64,000 nucleotides of DNA from positions 682,001-746,000 of the forward strand of contig CAXXSC010000001.1 in assembly GCA_963668435.2 (NCBI GenBank). The letters are read 5' to 3'. The DNA is from G963668435 sp963668435. GTDB taxonomy: Bacteria > Latescibacterota > Latescibacteria > Latescibacterales > Latescibacteraceae. How positions within the stretch are numbered: the first letter of the stretch is position 1; each line of letters opens with the position of its first letter. The translations under genes were made by a program, and so were the position numbers. The notes beneath the pieces are model-generated. The model was not told the origin of the DNA, searched no databases, and saw only the letters and a program-made list of their open reading frames with translations. Shown piece after piece: positions 1 to 8,729 of the stretch.

Positions 1-2
1 CT

Positions 3-2063
3 GTCACCGGCGAGTTCAAGGGGCACAAGGGTATGGATATCTATGCCTCTACATTTTCCCATGAGACGGAAGAGGTTGTGCCGGGTTATCATAAGGTGCA
101 TCTCGATGATTACGGCATCACGGCAGAGCTGACCTCGACCGACCGAACCGGTTTCCATCGATATACCTATCCGGCATCCGACAGCAGTTTTGTCATTTTC
201 GATACAGGCGCCTACCTTGCCCACGGCCCGGTTGTGAGCTCCGAGGTGTTTACCGTCAATGAGACTGAGATTGCCGGAAAAGCCCTCATGGCTCATACAC
301 GTCGGCGACCGAAAGACACATGGGTCTATTTTGTAGCCAGATTCAGTAAGCCTTATGAGCAGTTCGGCGGCTGGGTTGACAGCACGCTTGTCGCAGGCAC
401 CCCGGAAGCTGTCGCGGGAAAAAACGCGGGCGCGTTTGTCCGTTTTTCCACCGGGTCGGAGGAGCAGGTGCTGATGAAAGTAGGCATCTCTTACACCGGG
501 ATCGAGGGGGCTCGTCTGAATCTCGATACGGAACTGCCCCATTGGGATTTCGACCGAATTGTGGATGAATCCTTGAATGTCTGGGATGACTGGCTCGGCA
601 AAATTGAGGTCGAGGGCGGCACAGAGAAGCAGCGAATAAAATTTTATACAGATCTCTGGCATGCCCTTCAGGGACGAAGGATTATCAGCGATGCGGACGG
701 TCATTACTGTGACATGACTGGTGATGAGCCTGTTGTCCGGCAGGTTAAGCTCGAAAAGAATGGGACGCCGGCGTTCAATATGCACAGTTTCGATGCGTGG
801 TGGGGGAGTCACTGGTCGCTCAATATTCTCTGGTCACTTGCGTATCCCCATGTTATGGAAGATTTCTGCAACTCAATGGTCGAAATGTATAATAACGGCG
901 GTCTGATTCCGCGTGGACCCTCCGGTGGCAATTACAGTTTTGTCATGATCGGTGATCCTGCGGTCTCCTTTTTCGCCTGTGCCTATGCGAAAGGTATCAG
1001 GGGCTGGGATACGGAGAAAGCTTACGAGGGGCTCTATAAAAACGCTTTCCCGGGAGGTATCAGGGATCGCGCCGGCTACGAGTTCGGAGACAACCCCTCC
1101 GGTGGCGGTATGGAGTGGTACGTGAAGAACGGCTATGTCCCCGAAGGGCTCGAGGGGAACGGATTCCACAAAGACGGCGCCGCAATGACACTCGAATACG
1201 CTTATCAGGACTGGTGTCTTGCTCAGCTGGCGAAAGGGCTCGGCAAGGACAGCGATTACCAGCTGTTTTCAGAGCGTTCTCTGAATTATCGTAACATCTG
1301 GGACCCGTCCGTTGGTTTCATGAGGCCGAGGATGCAGGACGGCTCCTGGCTCGAGGGTTTCGAGCCGGTAGGCGAAGGATTTTCCGCAAGCGGCTTCTGC
1401 GAAGGAAATTCGGCGATTTATACGCATTTTGTTCCCCATGATATTCAAGGGCTTATTGGTCTTGTCGGTGGCAAAGAAAAGTATACTGAATTTCTGAATG
1501 AGAGTTTTGAAAAAGCAACGGGGAATAACTTTGTCGCAGATCACGGAAAACACAGTATCAGCTGGGTGGATTACGATAACCAGCCGGGAACTGGTATGGC
1601 TCACCTGTTCAATTACAGCGGCGCACCATGGCTGAGCCAGAAATGGGTGCGTTTGGTTAAAGAGCAGGCACATGGCGATATTACACCGTATGGCGGCTAT
1701 CATGGCGACGAGGACCAGGGGCAGATGGGCGCGCTTGGAGCGCTCATGGCAATGGGGCTTTTTGAGGTCAGGGGCGGTTGTGCGGAAAAACCGGTCTATG
1801 AAATCACGAGCCCCCTCTTTGATTCGGTCACTATTCACCTCGACCGGGGCTATTACGAGGGTGAGAAATTTGTCATAAAAACGCGTAATAACTCTAAGGA
1901 TAATATGTATATACAGTCAGCCGAGCTGAATGGCGAACCGCTGAATAACTGCTGGTTCCATCATGGCGATCTCGCTGGTGGAGGCAGCCTTCTTCTTGAG
2001 CTGGGTGCTGAACCTGACAAAAACTGGGGCGTTGAGACGCCGCCGCCCTCGCTGACACGATGA
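3..2063 (+). CDS. GH92-family alpha-mannosidase-like glycosidase (5' truncated)
   Basis: This is the C-terminal 686 residues of a glycoside hydrolase family 92 enzyme; family members are mostly exo-acting alpha-mannosidases that need calcium. The frame is open from base 3, so the true start lies upstream of the window and the first visible Met (33) is internal. An N-terminal beta-sandwich (to about residue 190) is followed by the (alpha/alpha)6 domain. Family-typical segments are HSFDAWWGSHW, NPSGGGMEWYV, DGAAMTLEYAYQDW and GDEDQGQMGALGALMAMG; the last matches the conserved family motif that carries the catalytic base aspartates. It ends with TGA just before a hairpin and a 1-kb spacer. The family call is firm, but the exact glycan cannot be read from sequence. 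Confidence 0.9.
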   Translation, partial: VTGEFKGHKGMDIYASTFSHETEEVVPGYHKVHLDDYGITAELTSTDRTGFHRYTYPASDSSFVIFDTGAYLAHGPVVSSEVFTVNETEIAGKALMAHTRRRPKDTWVYFVARFSKPYEQFGGWVDSTLVAGTPEAVAGKNAGAFVRFSTGSEEQVLMKVGISYTGIEGARLNLDTELPHWDFDRIVDESLNVWDDWLGKIEVEGGTEKQRIKFYTDLWHALQGRRIISDADGHYCDMTGDEPVVRQVKLEKNGTPAFNMHSFDAWWGSHWSLNILWSLAYPHVMEDFCNSMVEMYNNGGLIPRGPSGGNYSFVMIGDPAVSFFACAYAKGIRGWDTEKAYEGLYKNAFPGGIRDRAGYEFGDNPSGGGMEWYVKNGYVPEGLEGNGFHKDGAAMTLEYAYQDWCLAQLAKGLGKDSDYQLFSERSLNYRNIWDPSVGFMRPRMQDGSWLEGFEPVGEGFSASGFCEGNSAIYTHFVPHDIQGLIGLVGGKEKYTEFLNESFEKATGNNFVADHGKHSISWVDYDNQPGTGMAHLFNYSGAPWLSQKWVRLVKEQAHGDITPYGGYHGDEDQGQMGALGALMAMGLFEVRGGCAEKPVYEITSPLFDSVTIHLDRGYYEGEKFVIKTRNNSKDNMYIQSAELNGEPLNNCWFHHGDLAGGGSLLLELGAEPDKNWGVETPPPSLTR

Positions 2064-2162
2064 GTGTCTGAGCGTTTGCCCGGTGTTAAACGCGAATAGC
2101 TGTCTTTGTTCATGTTTTTGACGTACTTTGCTGCACATCGCAAACGCTTTCCTTTAGTAATA

Positions 2163-2201
2163 ATGGACATGGTGAACGCAACAGTGCGACACCATGTCCA
2201 T
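2163..2201 (+). terminator. Hairpin terminator-like element after GH92 gene
   Basis: A perfect 12-bp inverted repeat (arms 2163-2174 and 2190-2201, core GGACATGGTG/CACCATGTCC) with a 15-nt loop, followed by TATTTTG. It lies 100 bases after the glycosidase stop. The T-tract is weak, so it may stabilise the 3' end rather than terminate efficiently. Confidence 0.5.
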
Positions 2202-2233
2202 ATTTTGTTATGCCTGTTAATATTAGCTTAGAA

Positions 2234-2249
2234 TAATATTGGGGTGTGA
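2234..2249 (+). repeat. 16-bp direct repeat, copy 1
   Basis: TAATATTGGGGTGTGA, repeated identically at 2804-2819, 570 bases downstream, in the same non-coding spacer. Function unknown. Confidence 0.6.
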
Positions 2250-2803
2250 AGTAATGTGTTTCCTTTGCCATGAATGTCTTTCTCGATTGCGGAGCAATCC
2301 CGCCGATTGCCGGATGTGATTATTTTTAGAGGTGGATCACGATGATGGAGGATTGTTTCCGCAATGTAAAAAAACGGCTTTTGATAAAATTCAGTTTATT
2401 CATGTCTTCTTTGATGATGGTCTTAACATTTTTTATAAAAAGTGTGACTAAAAACACAGAATTACATGTTAAAACCTGGTTTATTATATTCGATGTGTGT
2501 CAGCTTTTTTTGTTTCCTCTTGGAAATATTGTATTACTTCAATTTGAGGCGGTAGCGGTATATGTAAACCGGATAATCTGGGATCGCAGGGCGTGTACAG
2601 TACGGTTTCACATATTGCTGGGCTATCATGTCTTTCCCGGCCATTGTCATTCTTGTACATACATGTAAATGGTCGCTGTGATATGTTCTTTTTAAGTGTT
2701 GACATAAGGACATATTTGTTTTGTTGTTGCTGGGTGCTGCTGAGGAGTGTTACGTGAATTTGGAGGAGCATTCCCTTGTCTTTGTGGGGAGTGGAAAGGT
2801 CAG

Positions 2804-2819
2804 TAATATTGGGGTGTGA
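2804..2819 (+). repeat. 16-bp direct repeat, copy 2
   Basis: Identical to 2234-2249 (TAATATTGGGGTGTGA). It lies about 260 bases before the beta-helix gene start. Confidence 0.6.
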
Positions 2820-3081
2820 GAAGGTTTTTTTTGACGGTTGAGTGTTAGAATTCGGTGAGGGAGTGTGGGGTGGCAGAATAACATGCATTTTTTTGCATGA
2901 AACACTTTCTCTTTTTGGGATTATGTGTTATATTACACTTGAATAACTTGTGCCCGCTGCGGTTTTTGTCGCAGTCAATTAATAAATGGTTGTTTGTGCA
3001 GTTCGTGTATGTCCGCGTTCTGCCTTTAAGTCGTTGTTTATAATAGAGTATTTTTTTTACTAATTTGACCGGAGATTAAAT

Positions 3082-5940
3082 ATGAAGAATGTTAGAGTTT
3101 TATGGTTGGTTATTGCTGTTGCTGCTTTACTACCGCTGCAGGCGATGGCGATGCCTGTTATCCCTTTTGTTAATATAACAACCAGTAGCGGTTATACTGA
3201 ACTTGCTGACGCCTTGAATGAGGTTGGCGATAATGAGACAATTGAAATTGTACAGTCAGGGACCTATCAGTGCTATGGTCTTGCGATAACGCGGAATAAT
3301 GTGACGCTCAGGGCTTCGGATGGTGTCAATGCAACGCTGAATGGCGATTTTAACTGGTCAGGCTATTGTCTCTCGATCAGCGGCCATGATGTCACCATCA
3401 GCGGTATGGAGATTACCCGGGCGATTAATCCTATTCGTGCGATTGATGCGACGAACCTCACGCTTGAAAATCTTGAAGTATCACATGCCAACGGCAATGG
3501 TATACATACGCAATATGCCGATGGTATTACTGTTGATGATGTCGAATTCACACAGATTACCAGTGCCGCACTCTATATCAATACGGCAACCGGAGCCACG
3601 ATCAGCGGTTTAAGCACAACAAACTCCAATTCGATCAACAAATGCATCGAGGTCAGAAACGCCTCGAATGTAACCATTGACGATTCGTATCTTGGATGCT
3701 GGAACGTTAATGGCGTATTTGACGATGTTTCGGGCCTTGAGATACATGATGTCGAGATGGTGCATGGAAACTATGGCCTGTATTTTGATTCATGTAATGA
3801 GGCGATGATAAGCGATATAACGTCCCACAATGTTGTCAATGCTAATATATCTCTGACAGATTCGGATGACTGCGAGATCAAGGACAGTCATATCGAGCCG
3901 GGAAGCCGTGAGTCGATATCGCTGACGAGATCTGAGGGTACCTATATCCATGACGTTACAATGCACTGTACCGGTGGTTCATCGAATGGTATTTCCGCCA
4001 GCAGTTCTTCGGGCACGGTCATCCGTTACTGTGAGGTTAAAAGTGCCGGTTATGACGGTATCTCGTTAAGCGATTCACCTTCCAGCACGGTGGAAAACAC
4101 ATTCCTTTGTTCCAACAGGAAAGGTATTCTGCTGACGAATTCGAGTCAGGACTGTACTATCAAGAATAACACGATTCAGAACAATAAAGATTCCGGTATC
4201 AGTGTCAATTGGAGTCAGAGAGCCAATATCCGTAACAATATCGTTGTAAACAACGGTAAGACTTATTGGACCTGGGGCGTTCAGTGCGATTGGTTCTCAA
4301 GTGTCACGTTGACCTATAATGATGTTTGGAACAACCGCGCTAATTATTCAAACTGTACGGCTGGAACCGGTTCCATTTCGGTCGATCCGCTGCTCAATAC
4401 CGGATGTGCCGAGGCGAGCCTGAAATCCGGTTCTCCCTGTATCGATGCCGGTGATCCTAACGACCCGGTCGGCAGTGAGCCGAATCCGAATGGCGACAGG
4501 ATTAACATGGGCGCCAACGGCGGAACTGACAAGGCGGCCACGACCTCACAGATGGAGGTTTCGATTGCCGAAGCGGCTGCCCGAGGCTGGGTTAATCTTT
4601 ACTGCTATCCCTGGGAGAATGTCCAGTACAATCAGGTGAGCGGCATGTCAAACGCATCGAATGCCATTCTTGCGCCCTGGACCGGATTCTGGGTTATTGT
4701 GTATCAGGATGTGGATCTTGTGTTCCCCGCCTCCCAGAACTCATCGAGCCGAACGATGGAAAAGACACTGGAAAACAGCTGGTATTACCTGATCTCCGTT
4801 CCGTTGTCGCCTTCGAATGGTGATCCCAATGCCGTGCTTGGCGATGATCTCGGCAGCGGACTTCATGACGGGACTTCGGATCAGAAATGGCGTGTTTCGA
4901 AATGGGATGTCGATCAAGACAAATATATCCGTTATACAGGCAGCGGCAGTATACCGACAATGATCCCCGGCCGCGGTTACTGGGTGCGTCATATCTACGA
5001 TGAAGCGAAAACGATTTCCGTTTCGGGCTCTTCTGTCAGGACGAACACCGATTATGCATTGAAACTCAAATGTGATGGCCGCGAGACATTCCATATGGTT
5101 GGCAATCCTTTCCCGTATGATTTCGATTGGCGTACAGTCAAAGTGCGGGTGCCCATGTCTGAAGATATTCAGGCCGGCAAGATCGCGAATGTATCTGATT
5201 TCAATGATCTGGAAACCTGGGAAGCCGAGCTGAAGCTCAGCTCAACCGATGGTACATATGTGGATGAGAATAATATGGCGGGTATTGTTCTGTCAGACGA
5301 TGATTACAGCTATATGCTGAACGCTGTCGATATGCCGCCGTTTTCCGATGAGTATGTCCGTCTTTACCTCATGGATCCCAACGATACGGATGGCAACGTA
5401 CGTTCGCTGGATTACCGCGGACCTTTCGACAATGACTATTACTGGGATATCGTGCTCACCACAAATCTCGATGCGGTTGAGACAAAACTTGATTTCGGAA
5501 ATCTCACGGCGCTGCCTGATATTTACAAGGCGACACTGACCGCACCGGATGAAACCGAGATCGAACTCAGTGGCGACCTCTCGATTCCGGTGAGCCTGAC
5601 ATCCAGCACTGAAACAGTCTACCGTCTCACCGTGAGCCGCAAGGTGCCGCTTGCCGTGTCCGACCAGGCCGTGCCTCAGGAATTCGGAATTGCAGGTGTC
5701 AGCCCGAACCCGTTCAATCCGACGACAACGATCGAGTATATGACTTCCGGCAGCGGCAATGTCAGTCTCTCGATTTACAACATCGCCGGACAGAAAATTG
5801 CTACACTTCAGGATGGCGCAATGAGCAAGGGAACACATTCCATCGTCTGGAACGCGGCAGGAAACAGCTCTGGTGTGTACTTCGTTGTCCTCAATGCGAA
5901 TGGTATGCGCTCCACGAGAAAAATAACGTTGATGAGATAA
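3082..5940 (+). CDS. Secreted right-handed beta-helix protein with T9SS-type sorting tail
   Basis: A 952-residue exported protein. Residues 1-23 form a signal peptide. Residues about 60-480 are parallel beta-helix coils, with repeated patterns such as NVTLRAS, DVTISGMEI, NLTLENLEV and GISVNWSQRANIRNNIVVNN, as in pectate-lyase-like carbohydrate-active or adhesive proteins. Residues about 500-860 form a beta-rich region with conserved 'GFWVIVYQ' and 'GRGYWVRH' strands. The last 85 residues contain SPNPFNPTTTIEY, LSIYNIAGQKI and GVYFVVLNANG, the classic type IX secretion type-A (Por tail) sorting domain. The start is supported by GGAG 8 bases upstream of ATG. No catalytic residues could be assigned. 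The tail points to surface attachment or secretion in an FCB-group cell. Confidence 0.85.
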   Translation: MKNVRVLWLVIAVAALLPLQAMAMPVIPFVNITTSSGYTELADALNEVGDNETIEIVQSGTYQCYGLAITRNNVTLRASDGVNATLNGDFNWSGYCLSISGHDVTISGMEITRAINPIRAIDATNLTLENLEVSHANGNGIHTQYADGITVDDVEFTQITSAALYINTATGATISGLSTTNSNSINKCIEVRNASNVTIDDSYLGCWNVNGVFDDVSGLEIHDVEMVHGNYGLYFDSCNEAMISDITSHNVVNANISLTDSDDCEIKDSHIEPGSRESISLTRSEGTYIHDVTMHCTGGSSNGISASSSSGTVIRYCEVKSAGYDGISLSDSPSSTVENTFLCSNRKGILLTNSSQDCTIKNNTIQNNKDSGISVNWSQRANIRNNIVVNNGKTYWTWGVQCDWFSSVTLTYNDVWNNRANYSNCTAGTGSISVDPLLNTGCAEASLKSGSPCIDAGDPNDPVGSEPNPNGDRINMGANGGTDKAATTSQMEVSIAEAAARGWVNLYCYPWENVQYNQVSGMSNASNAILAPWTGFWVIVYQDVDLVFPASQNSSSRTMEKTLENSWYYLISVPLSPSNGDPNAVLGDDLGSGLHDGTSDQKWRVSKWDVDQDKYIRYTGSGSIPTMIPGRGYWVRHIYDEAKTISVSGSSVRTNTDYALKLKCDGRETFHMVGNPFPYDFDWRTVKVRVPMSEDIQAGKIANVSDFNDLETWEAELKLSSTDGTYVDENNMAGIVLSDDDYSYMLNAVDMPPFSDEYVRLYLMDPNDTDGNVRSLDYRGPFDNDYYWDIVLTTNLDAVETKLDFGNLTALPDIYKATLTAPDETEIELSGDLSIPVSLTSSTETVYRLTVSRKVPLAVSDQAVPQEFGIAGVSPNPFNPTTTIEYMTSGSGNVSLSIYNIAGQKIATLQDGAMSKGTHSIVWNAAGNSSGVYFVVLNANGMRSTRKITLMR

Positions 5941-5996
5941 CAGAACAGTAATATCGTTTGAAAAATAATTTCGTATATATCAACAGGAGGTTTAAT

Positions 5997-6164
5997 ATGA
6001 GCTCAGGAAACGAAAAAGCAATCAATCGCAGAGACCTGATCAAAAAAGCGGCCAAAACAGGTGCCTTTGTTTTGCCGACCATGGTGTCGTATAAAGTGAC
6101 GGAGCTTCATGCAGAGGCATCCGGCGGATTCCCGACCGAGCCGAAGAAGCCCACGTTCAACTAG
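5997..6164 (+). CDS. Short RiPP-precursor-like peptide with RR-x-hydrophobic leader
   Basis: A 55-residue peptide. The ATG at 5997 is chosen over an upstream in-frame ATG (5958) because AGGAGG sits 7 bases before it. It begins with a charged segment, then RRDLIKKAAKTG, a short hydrophobic stretch (AFVLPTMVSYKV), and a tail ending EASGGFPTEPKKPTFN. The hydrophobic part is too short for a membrane span, and the RR motif looks like a cut-down Tat signal. The next genes encode PqqD-like, HPr-kinase-like and nucleotidyltransferase proteins, the accessory trio seen in some lasso-peptide (paeninodin-like) clusters. I therefore infer that this is the modified substrate, with a leader near the RR segment and a Ser/Thr-containing tail. 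A non-RiPP secreted peptide remains possible. Confidence 0.6.
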   Translation: MSSGNEKAINRRDLIKKAAKTGAFVLPTMVSYKVTELHAEASGGFPTEPKKPTFN

Positions 6165-6281
6165 TAATCCGTTTACTGACACTTTCGATATTGTTACCCT
6201 GAGCGGCGGGATATAATTGTCACTTCATTGGTGACGTTGCTGTGAAATCCGTCCTCATATACAGGGTATCTCACAGACTGA

Positions 6282-6312
6282 CAGGCAGATACTTATCACA
6301 AGTGTCTGCCTG
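6282..6312 (+). promoter_or_regulatory. Strong hairpin between peptide gene and modification genes
   Basis: A 13-bp stem with one G-U pair (arms 6282-6294 and 6300-6312, core AGGCAGATACTT/AAGTGTCTGCCT) and a 5-nt loop. No T-run follows, so it is more likely a partial attenuator or RNA-stabilising element that lets the small peptide be made in excess over the downstream enzymes. This is inferred from position. Confidence 0.45.
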
Positions 6313-6425
6313 AACAGGTTCATGAGCTTCGGTTGCTGTTCTTCATGTCGGCTGTTGAGTCCGGTATGGGATAAAGCTAACGGTGATGTTGTCAAAAAGA
6401 TCCAGGTCTATTATTCCCTGCTGAC

Positions 6426-6716
6426 ATGAAACGACCGGGCTCGAGAGGAGAAGTTCACGAAGTGGATTCTACCGTTTATCATAAAACGCAGGCGGTTGAT
6501 GTAATGGATGTCGATGACGGTGTTGTGCTCAAGTACGAGGGCAATGTTCATGTACTCAACAGCACTGCCGCCAGAATTTACGAACTCATCGATGGTACAC
6601 GGTCATACGGCTCCATCGTTTCGATAATCAGTGAAGAGCACGGCGGGGAGGATGTCGAGTCCCATGTCATGGAATTTGTTCAGTCTCTGAGGCAGGCACA
6701 TCTCATACACGAATAG
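6426..6716 (+). CDS. PqqD-like peptide-binding protein (RRE domain)
   Basis: A 96-residue protein of the PqqD fold, a small winged-helix RiPP recognition element that binds leader peptides and presents them to modifying enzymes. Visible family pattern: a beta-hairpin (DGVVLKYEGNVHVLNSTAARIYELIDG) followed by helices ending SLRQAHLIHE. The 'hvLN.TA..IyeLiDG' signature is typical. The ATG at 6426 has a poor ribosome site. A GTG at 6462, preceded by GAGGAG, would remove 12 residues and may be the real start. It lies 8 bases before the HPr-kinase-like gene and 260 bases after the short peptide, its likely partner. Confidence 0.8.
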   Translation: MKRPGSRGEVHEVDSTVYHKTQAVDVMDVDDGVVLKYEGNVHVLNSTAARIYELIDGTRSYGSIVSIISEEHGGEDVESHVMEFVQSLRQAHLIHE

Positions 6717-6724
6717 AAGCTTTC

Positions 6725-7552
6725 ATGCGCATATCATTTTCGATTGGTTCCGGTTCTGTTGTCATCACGGGTAATACGGATCATTATTCCCCGATGCTTG
6801 CCAGCCTTTTCGATGCCTGGAACCGGGAGCCTGACGACAGCGAACAGCATGACAGCTGCCAGGTTACTATCCATAAAGAAGGTGATATCTGCCGGATACA
6901 AATCTCTGGTCAAGACATTCTCGAGGTAAGTCCCGAATCTCTGGTGAGCGCTGTCGAGCTGATTATAACAAATGTCGCGCGGGACATTCTGAAATCCCAC
7001 CTTCAGCTTCATGCCGCCACACTTGATCTCAACGGCGCCGGATTCATGTTTGCCGGACCGCATGGTTCAGGAAAAACGACATTAACCTTGACTGCTCTGT
7101 CACGAGGCTGTAAGGTTTTAAGCGATGAAGTAACCGTACTTGTCGATACGAACCGTGCCATAGGTTTTCCCCGTCCTTTCCGGCTGAGAAGCGGCACACT
7201 TGCCATCAAGCCTTCGTTAATACCTAAAAAGCTTCCCCAGTTGAGCACGCCCGACGGTATCATGCATCTGCCTTTTTCGATGCCGGAGCGTGGACTGTAC
7301 AAAGACGAAACCCGGATTAGCCACATTTTTTTCCTTAACAGAAAGCCCGGGCCAGTAACACTTGAGCCTCTTACTGAACGTGATGTGTTCGAACGTCTTC
7401 TTCCGCAGGGATTCAATACCTATCTCCGACCCGATGAATTCATCGACAGGCAGCTTGGCCTTGTTCACCGGACAGAATCGTACGAGATTTCCTATGAGGA
7501 TCACAGGGCTGCGACAGATGCTGTGATCGCTCTGGTTCGGGGGGACGGATGA
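6725..7552 (+). CDS. HPr kinase-like P-loop protein
   Basis: A 275-residue protein related to HprK-type serine kinases. The Walker A motif GPHGSGKT lies near residues 114-121, followed by a conserved 'SRGCKVLSDEVTVL' segment in which the DE pair is the usual HprK acidic motif. The N-terminal third is divergent, and no HPr or PTS gene is nearby. In lasso-peptide clusters such kinases phosphorylate or otherwise tailor the precursor peptide, and the same role on the 55-residue peptide is inferred here. The stop overlaps the next start by 4 bases (ATGA), so translation is probably coupled. Confidence 0.75.
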   Translation: MRISFSIGSGSVVITGNTDHYSPMLASLFDAWNREPDDSEQHDSCQVTIHKEGDICRIQISGQDILEVSPESLVSAVELIITNVARDILKSHLQLHAATLDLNGAGFMFAGPHGSGKTTLTLTALSRGCKVLSDEVTVLVDTNRAIGFPRPFRLRSGTLAIKPSLIPKKLPQLSTPDGIMHLPFSMPERGLYKDETRISHIFFLNRKPGPVTLEPLTERDVFERLLPQGFNTYLRPDEFIDRQLGLVHRTESYEISYEDHRAATDAVIALVRGDG

Positions 7553-8712
7553 TTTCTCTCGAATCGCTTTGCTCCTACCTTTTTTCTGTAATCGATGACA
7601 AAAATATTGTGGGCGGCCGTGATCAGCATGCATGGGAGCGCTGTTTGTCTCTCGCCGGGAATTTGCGTATGCCATTGGTGATCGGTGGCCTGATCTGTGA
7701 ACGGCCCGATCTGGATATACCATTGGCTGTCAGGGAAAAAATTTCCGCCGATTTAATTGCGAACAAGGCTCGCAACGCATTACTTTCGTTGCAGATACAG
7801 TCGATTGCCAAATCATTCGGTGATGCCTACATTCCCTGCATGTTCATCAAGGGCGGGGCCTGCCTGGTCAGGAATTTGTATCCTGCGGGATGGCGTTTCA
7901 TGAGCGACATCGATATCCTGGTGAAACGCGAGGATATAGAACGTGCGTCGCGTATTCTGTACGAATCAGGCTATGATCAGGTTACAGATGGCATCGAACA
8001 GCTTCATCACCTCCCGCCATTTTCTCACCCGGGATTGCCCGGTGAAATAGAGCTGCACTGGATTCCCTATCCTATCGGTGCGCCTGACAAGGAGCTGCTT
8101 GAGCAGTTCTGGTCAAGGGCGGAATGCGTATCGTTTATGGGGACAAGCGCTTTAGTGCCAGAGTTGACGGATCATGTCTGGCTCATGCTGCGGACCGATT
8201 TGGTGTCCCGGGCGACAATCCCGAGGCTTTCGGATATTTTCGAATACTCGCTCATAATAGACAGGGGGCTGCCTGTTGACCGTCTGCTGCTTGAAAAACG
8301 TGCTGATGCAGACAGAATACCCGGCCTTATCAATTCATTTTTCACATGTGTCGAGACATTTGCAGATGGTTACAAACCTGTCGACCCACAGAACTGCGAA
8401 CTCTGTCTCTGGGAGGGCATCAGCAGGTTTATCAATCGAAACGAACTAAGCAGCAAGTTTTGGCAGTCATCACGCCGCCGTATCCTTGCCGTGCGTTTTC
8501 TCTCCCGGAAAGGCATTATGGCTAAGACGGCTTTTGCGCTATGGCTCGCGAAAGAGATTGTGACTATCGACCGTTTTCAGCCCGGCGATTTCAAAAAAAA
8601 GCCTCTGTATCTGAAAGCCTACGAGTATAGCAAACTTCTCCTGCTCTTTGCTGTATCCGGTATTGAACATTTTATTCTCGCCATTCATTGCAAGAGAAAT
8701 AATCGGCATTGA
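7549..8712 (+). CDS. Nucleotidyltransferase family protein (NTP_transf_5 type)
   Basis: A 387-residue protein with the signature of the NTP_transf_5 nucleotidyltransferase family: FIKGG (about residue 100), then LYPAGWRFMSDIDILV carrying the metal-binding DxD pair, and a later EIELHWIPYP motif. Family members accompany PqqD-like and HprK-like proteins in peptide-modification loci, where a role in nucleotidylating or extending a phosphate on the peptide has been proposed. It overlaps the kinase gene by 4 bases, and its stop overlaps a possible TTG start of the following hydrolase. The substrate is unknown. Confidence 0.75.
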   Translation: MISLESLCSYLFSVIDDKNIVGGRDQHAWERCLSLAGNLRMPLVIGGLICERPDLDIPLAVREKISADLIANKARNALLSLQIQSIAKSFGDAYIPCMFIKGGACLVRNLYPAGWRFMSDIDILVKREDIERASRILYESGYDQVTDGIEQLHHLPPFSHPGLPGEIELHWIPYPIGAPDKELLEQFWSRAECVSFMGTSALVPELTDHVWLMLRTDLVSRATIPRLSDIFEYSLIIDRGLPVDRLLLEKRADADRIPGLINSFFTCVETFADGYKPVDPQNCELCLWEGISRFINRNELSSKFWQSSRRRILAVRFLSRKGIMAKTAFALWLAKEIVTIDRFQPGDFKKKPLYLKAYEYSKLLLLFAVSGIEHFILAIHCKRNNRH

Positions 8713-8729
8713 CAGAGAACGGAGGACCT

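Larger units (their letters stand above)
2064..3081. other. AT-rich intergenic spacer
   Basis: About 1 kb without a convincing gene. It holds a hairpin just after the GH92 gene (2163-2201), two copies of a 16-bp direct repeat (2234-2249 and 2804-2819), a GT-rich tract near 2700-2850 and a small perfect stem-loop at 2882-2899 (CATGCA, six T, TGCATG). A 108-codon hydrophobic frame at 2342-2668 has an AGGTGG-like element before it but no recognisable domain and poor codon pattern, so I do not call it. The promoter for the following beta-helix gene presumably lies in the last 200 bases. Confidence 0.6.

Noticed and set aside
2342..2668. 108-codon hydrophobic frame in the spacer
   Set aside because: No domain, poor codon pattern and AT-rich spacer context; kept only as a note in the intergenic entry.
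2484..2888. 134-codon minus-strand frame in the spacer
   Set aside because: Low-complexity composition (Pro, Ser, Thr, Gln rich) from a GT-rich tract; no ribosome site or family signal.
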